DNA of 7,349 bases from Trebonia sp. (lineage in GTDB: Bacteria > Actinomycetota > Actinomycetes > Streptosporangiales > Streptosporangiaceae), in assembly GCA_030038035.1 (NCBI GenBank), contig JASHPP010000839.1, forward strand, positions 1 through 7,349, read 5' to 3'. Below the pieces are notes generated by a model, which worked only from the letters and a program-made list of their open reading frames with translations, was not told where the DNA came from and searched no databases. The position numbers were made by a program, and so were the translations under genes. Shown here in pieces: positions 4,874-7,349 of this stretch; within the stretch, counting starts at the first letter, position 1; every line of letters starts with the position of its first letter.

Positions 4874-7300
4874 ATGTCCATGCTCAGCCCCGCTCTCGCG
4901 GCGGGTGGACCGGCCGCGCCGGTCAGTGTTGGCGGCGGCAATCTGACCTGGGTTGTGATCGTCGCGATCATCGGCCTGGCCGCGCTTGGGGTCGCGGGCT
5001 GGCTCGTCCGCGAGGTGCTCGCGGCCAGCCAGGGGACCGCGAAGATGCAGGAGATAGCCCGCGCGGTGCAGGAAGGCGCGGCGGCGTACCTGCGAAGGCA
5101 GTTCAAGACGCTGGGCGTCTTCGTGTTCATCATCTTCTGGGTGCTGCTCCTGCTGCCCGCCGACACCGCCGGCGTTCGCTGGGGCCGCAGCGCCTTTTTC
5201 CTGCTTGGCGCGCTGTTCTCCGGGCTGACCGGGTTCACGGGCATGTCGCTGTGCGTCCGCGGCAACGTCCGGGTCGCGGCGGCGGCGCGCGAGGGCGGCG
5301 AGCACCGGGCGATGACGATCGCGTTTCGCACCGGCGGCGTCGCCGGCATGTTCACGGTCGGCCTGGGGCTGTTCGGCGCGGCGCTCGTGGTGCTGATCTT
5401 CAAGGGGAACGCGCCGGACGTCCTTGAGGGCTTCGGGTTCGGTGCGGCGCTGCTCGCGATGTTCATGCGGGTTGGCGGCGGGATCTACACCAAGGCCGCC
5501 GATGTCGGCGCGGACCTGGTTGGCAAGGTCGAGAAGGGCATCCCCGAGGACGACTCGCGCAACCCGGCGACGATCGCGGACAACGTGGGCGACAACGTGG
5601 GCGACTGCGCCGGCATGGCGGCGGACCTGTTCGAGTCCTACTCGGTCATGCTGGTCGCCTCGCTGATCCTGGGCAAGGCGGCGTTCGGCGACTACGGGCT
5701 GATCTTCCCGCTGATCGTGCCGATGATCGGCATCCTCACCGCGGTGGTCGGCATCTTCGTCGTCAGGCCGCGGGTCGGCGACCGCAGCGGGATGACCGCG
5801 ATCAACCGCGGGTTCTTCGTCTCCGCCGCGATCTCCGCCATCCTCGTGGCGATCGCCTGCTTCACCTACCTGCCGGACCACTTCAGCCAGCTGACCGGCG
5901 CCGAGGCGGACGTCCTGAGCCACGGCGGCAGCCCGCAGTGGCTGGCCATCGGGGCGGTGCTGATCGGGCTGGTGCTCGCCAGCGCGATCCAGCTGCTCAC
6001 CGGGTACTTCACAGAGACCGGCCGGCGGCCGGTCAAGGACATCGGGCAGAGCTCGCGGACCGGCGCCGCCACCGTGATCCTGGCCGGCATCTCGACGGGC
6101 ATGGAGTCCGCGGTGTACTCCGCGCTGCTGATCGCCGCCGCCGTCTTCGGCGCGTTCCTGCTCGGCACCGGGAACGCGACGCTCGCGCTGTTCGCGGTCG
6201 CGCTGGCCGGCACCGGCCTGCTGACCACGGTCGGCGTGATCGTGTCGATGGACTCCTTCGGCCCGGTCACCGACAACGCCCAGGGCATCGCGGAGATGTC
6301 CGGCGACATCGTGGGCTCGGGCGCGCAGGCGCTCACCCACCTGGACGCGATCGGCAACACCACCAAGGCGATCACCAAGGGCATCGCGATCGCGACCGCG
6401 GTGCTCGCGGCGACCGCGCTGTTCGGCTCCTTCCGCACCCAGGTCGAGCAGGCGCTGGGCAGCGCCGCCGGGTCGTTCAGCCTGTCCGTGGATCACCCGA
6501 ACGTGCTGGTCGGCCTGATCATCGGCGCGTCGGTCGTGTTCCTGTTCGCCAGCCTGCTGATCATGGCGGTCGGCCGGGCGGCGCAGCGGGTCGTCATCGA
6601 GGTGCGCAACCAGTTCCGCGACCACCCGGGGATCATGGACTTCACGCAGAAGCCCGAGTACGGGCGGGTCGTGGACATCTGCACCAGGGACTCGCTGCGC
6701 GAACTGGTCACGCCGGGCCTGATGGCGGTGCTGACCCCGATCGCGGTCGGGTTCGCGTTCGGGTACGCCCCGCTCGGCTCTTACCTCGCGGGCGCTATCG
6801 CCGCGGGCGTGCTGATGGCGGTCTTCCTCGCCAACGCCGGCGGCGCCTGGGACAACGCGAAGAAGCTCGTCGAGGACGGCCACCACGGCGGCAAGGGATC
6901 GGAGGCGCACGCGGCCACGATCATCGGCGACACCGTGGGCGACCCGTTCAAGGACACCGCGGGGCCGGCCATCAACCCGCTGATCAAGGTCATGAACCTG
7001 GTGTCGCTGCTGATCGCCACCTCGGTGGTGAAGTACAGCTCCAACACCGGGCTGCGCACCGGCGTCGCGCTCGGCGCTGTGATCATCGTGATCGCGGCGA
7101 TCGTCATCTCCAAGCGCCGCGCGCACGGCCTCACGGAGGAAGCGCCAGAGAGCGCCGAGACCGGCGGCGCGACCGCGGCGGTGCACGGCCCGGCCGAGCC
7201 TGCCTACGACGCCGACCATGCCGACAGCACCGCCAACGGGCAGGTCACCTCACCGGCCAGTACCTCGCCGTCGGGCGAGCATTCCGATCCCGGCACGTAG
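4874..7300 (+). CDS. hppA: Membrane-bound proton-translocating pyrophosphatase, K+-independent type
   Basis: This 808-residue multi-pass membrane protein hydrolyses pyrophosphate to phosphate and uses the energy to move ions out of the cytoplasm. Family signatures are intact: DVGADLVGKVE (210-220), the Asp-rich PPi/Mg site around DDSRNPATIADNVGDNVGDC (226-245), DSFGPVTDNAQGIAEMS (460-476), GAWDNAKK (657-664) and GDTVGDPFKDTAGPAINPL (685-703). The subtype position reads GNTTKAITKG (494-503), with Lys498 and Thr501, where K+-dependent enzymes have Ala and usually Gly; this marks the K+-independent, proton-pumping class. The first helix spans about 23-45. After the last helix (about 729-746) comes a hydrophilic Ser/Ala/Pro/acidic tail (747-808) with no recognised motif. 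ATG 4874 is chosen for AAGGAG (4863-4868) five bases upstream. It is probably transcribed from its own promoter, 263 bp after the bldG operon. Automated pipelines often call this family sodium-translocating; the residues argue for protons. Confidence 0.96.
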   Translation: MSMLSPALAAGGPAAPVSVGGGNLTWVVIVAIIGLAALGVAGWLVREVLAASQGTAKMQEIARAVQEGAAAYLRRQFKTLGVFVFIIFWVLLLLPADTAGVRWGRSAFFLLGALFSGLTGFTGMSLCVRGNVRVAAAAREGGEHRAMTIAFRTGGVAGMFTVGLGLFGAALVVLIFKGNAPDVLEGFGFGAALLAMFMRVGGGIYTKAADVGADLVGKVEKGIPEDDSRNPATIADNVGDNVGDCAGMAADLFESYSVMLVASLILGKAAFGDYGLIFPLIVPMIGILTAVVGIFVVRPRVGDRSGMTAINRGFFVSAAISAILVAIACFTYLPDHFSQLTGAEADVLSHGGSPQWLAIGAVLIGLVLASAIQLLTGYFTETGRRPVKDIGQSSRTGAATVILAGISTGMESAVYSALLIAAAVFGAFLLGTGNATLALFAVALAGTGLLTTVGVIVSMDSFGPVTDNAQGIAEMSGDIVGSGAQALTHLDAIGNTTKAITKGIAIATAVLAATALFGSFRTQVEQALGSAAGSFSLSVDHPNVLVGLIIGASVVFLFASLLIMAVGRAAQRVVIEVRNQFRDHPGIMDFTQKPEYGRVVDICTRDSLRELVTPGLMAVLTPIAVGFAFGYAPLGSYLAGAIAAGVLMAVFLANAGGAWDNAKKLVEDGHHGGKGSEAHAATIIGDTVGDPFKDTAGPAINPLIKVMNLVSLLIATSVVKYSSNTGLRTGVALGAVIIVIAAIVISKRRAHGLTEEAPESAETGGATAAVHGPAEPAYDADHADSTANGQVTSPASTSPSGEHSDPGT

Positions 7301-7301
7301 C

Positions 7302-7349
7302 ACGGCGGGCGCGTCCCCGGGCCGCGCGGCCCGGGGACGCGCCCGCCGT
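7302..7349 (+). terminator. Strong terminator hairpin behind hppA (22-bp perfect stem)
   Basis: The left arm (7302-7323) and right arm (7328-7349) are perfect reverse complements over 22 bp, around a GCGC loop that is itself self-complementary. It begins one base after the TAG stop of hppA and ends exactly at the window edge, so any T-tract is out of view. Being symmetric, it could also stop a convergent gene from the right. Confidence 0.9.

Noticed and set aside
4733..7219. 828-codon open frame on the minus strand opposite hppA
   Set aside because: Its sequence is dominated by Arg, Asp, His and Gly with no domain. It is the expected shadow of the high-GC hppA gene, whose own motifs are unmistakable.
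1..7349. CRISPR arrays, insertion sequences, transposases, rRNA or tRNA genes
   Set aside because: I saw no regularly spaced long direct repeats, no terminal inverted repeats with transposase frames and no conserved RNA-gene sequence.

Overview
The window comes from a very GC-rich actinobacterial chromosome, probably Streptomyces- or Streptosporangiales-like. The evidence is near-exclusive G/C third codon positions, GTG as well as ATG starts, an actinobacterial holin-X family membrane protein, and a BldG-type anti-anti-sigma factor. As I recall it, the order helicase (divergent) / bldG / small ATPase / proton-pumping pyrophosphatase matches the Streptomyces bldG locus. I cannot name the genus.

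Layout, left to right. (1) Positions 1-445, minus strand: a two-helix holin-X family membrane protein whose C-terminus runs off the left edge. (2) Positions 446-1213: a 768-bp region with no credible gene. It is rich in small DNA structure: an 11-bp tandem repeat, an 11-bp-stem hairpin, a nested dyad, two pairs of 7-bp direct repeats each repeating every 11 bp, and GC-rich hairpins behind the helicase stop. (3) Positions 1214-3523, minus strand: a MrfA/YprA-type DEAD/DEAH helicase with a DUF1998-like four-cysteine C-terminus. (4) Positions 3524-3681: a divergent promoter region with two strong inverted repeats. (5) Positions 3682-4610, plus strand: a two-gene partner-switching operon, bldG (STAS anti-anti-sigma factor) followed 14 bp later by an RsbW-like HATPase anti-sigma factor. 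(6) Positions 4611-4873: an intergenic region with a good actinobacterial -10 box and a hairpin-bearing leader. (7) Positions 4874-7300, plus strand: hppA, a membrane pyrophosphatase with K+-independent signature residues, closed by a perfect 22-bp-stem terminator at the right edge.

Functionally, bldG and its neighbour should form a phosphorylation-controlled switch that frees or sequesters sigma factors for development or stress. The helicase is a probable DNA-repair enzyme and hppA an energy-coupling proton pump; neither is mechanistically tied to the switch, so the link looks like conserved synteny. I found no mobile element, CRISPR array, RNA gene or clearly new multi-gene system. The least ordinary things are the degenerate nucleotide-binding site and low-complexity lid insert of the anti-sigma factor, and the repeat-rich 768-bp region.
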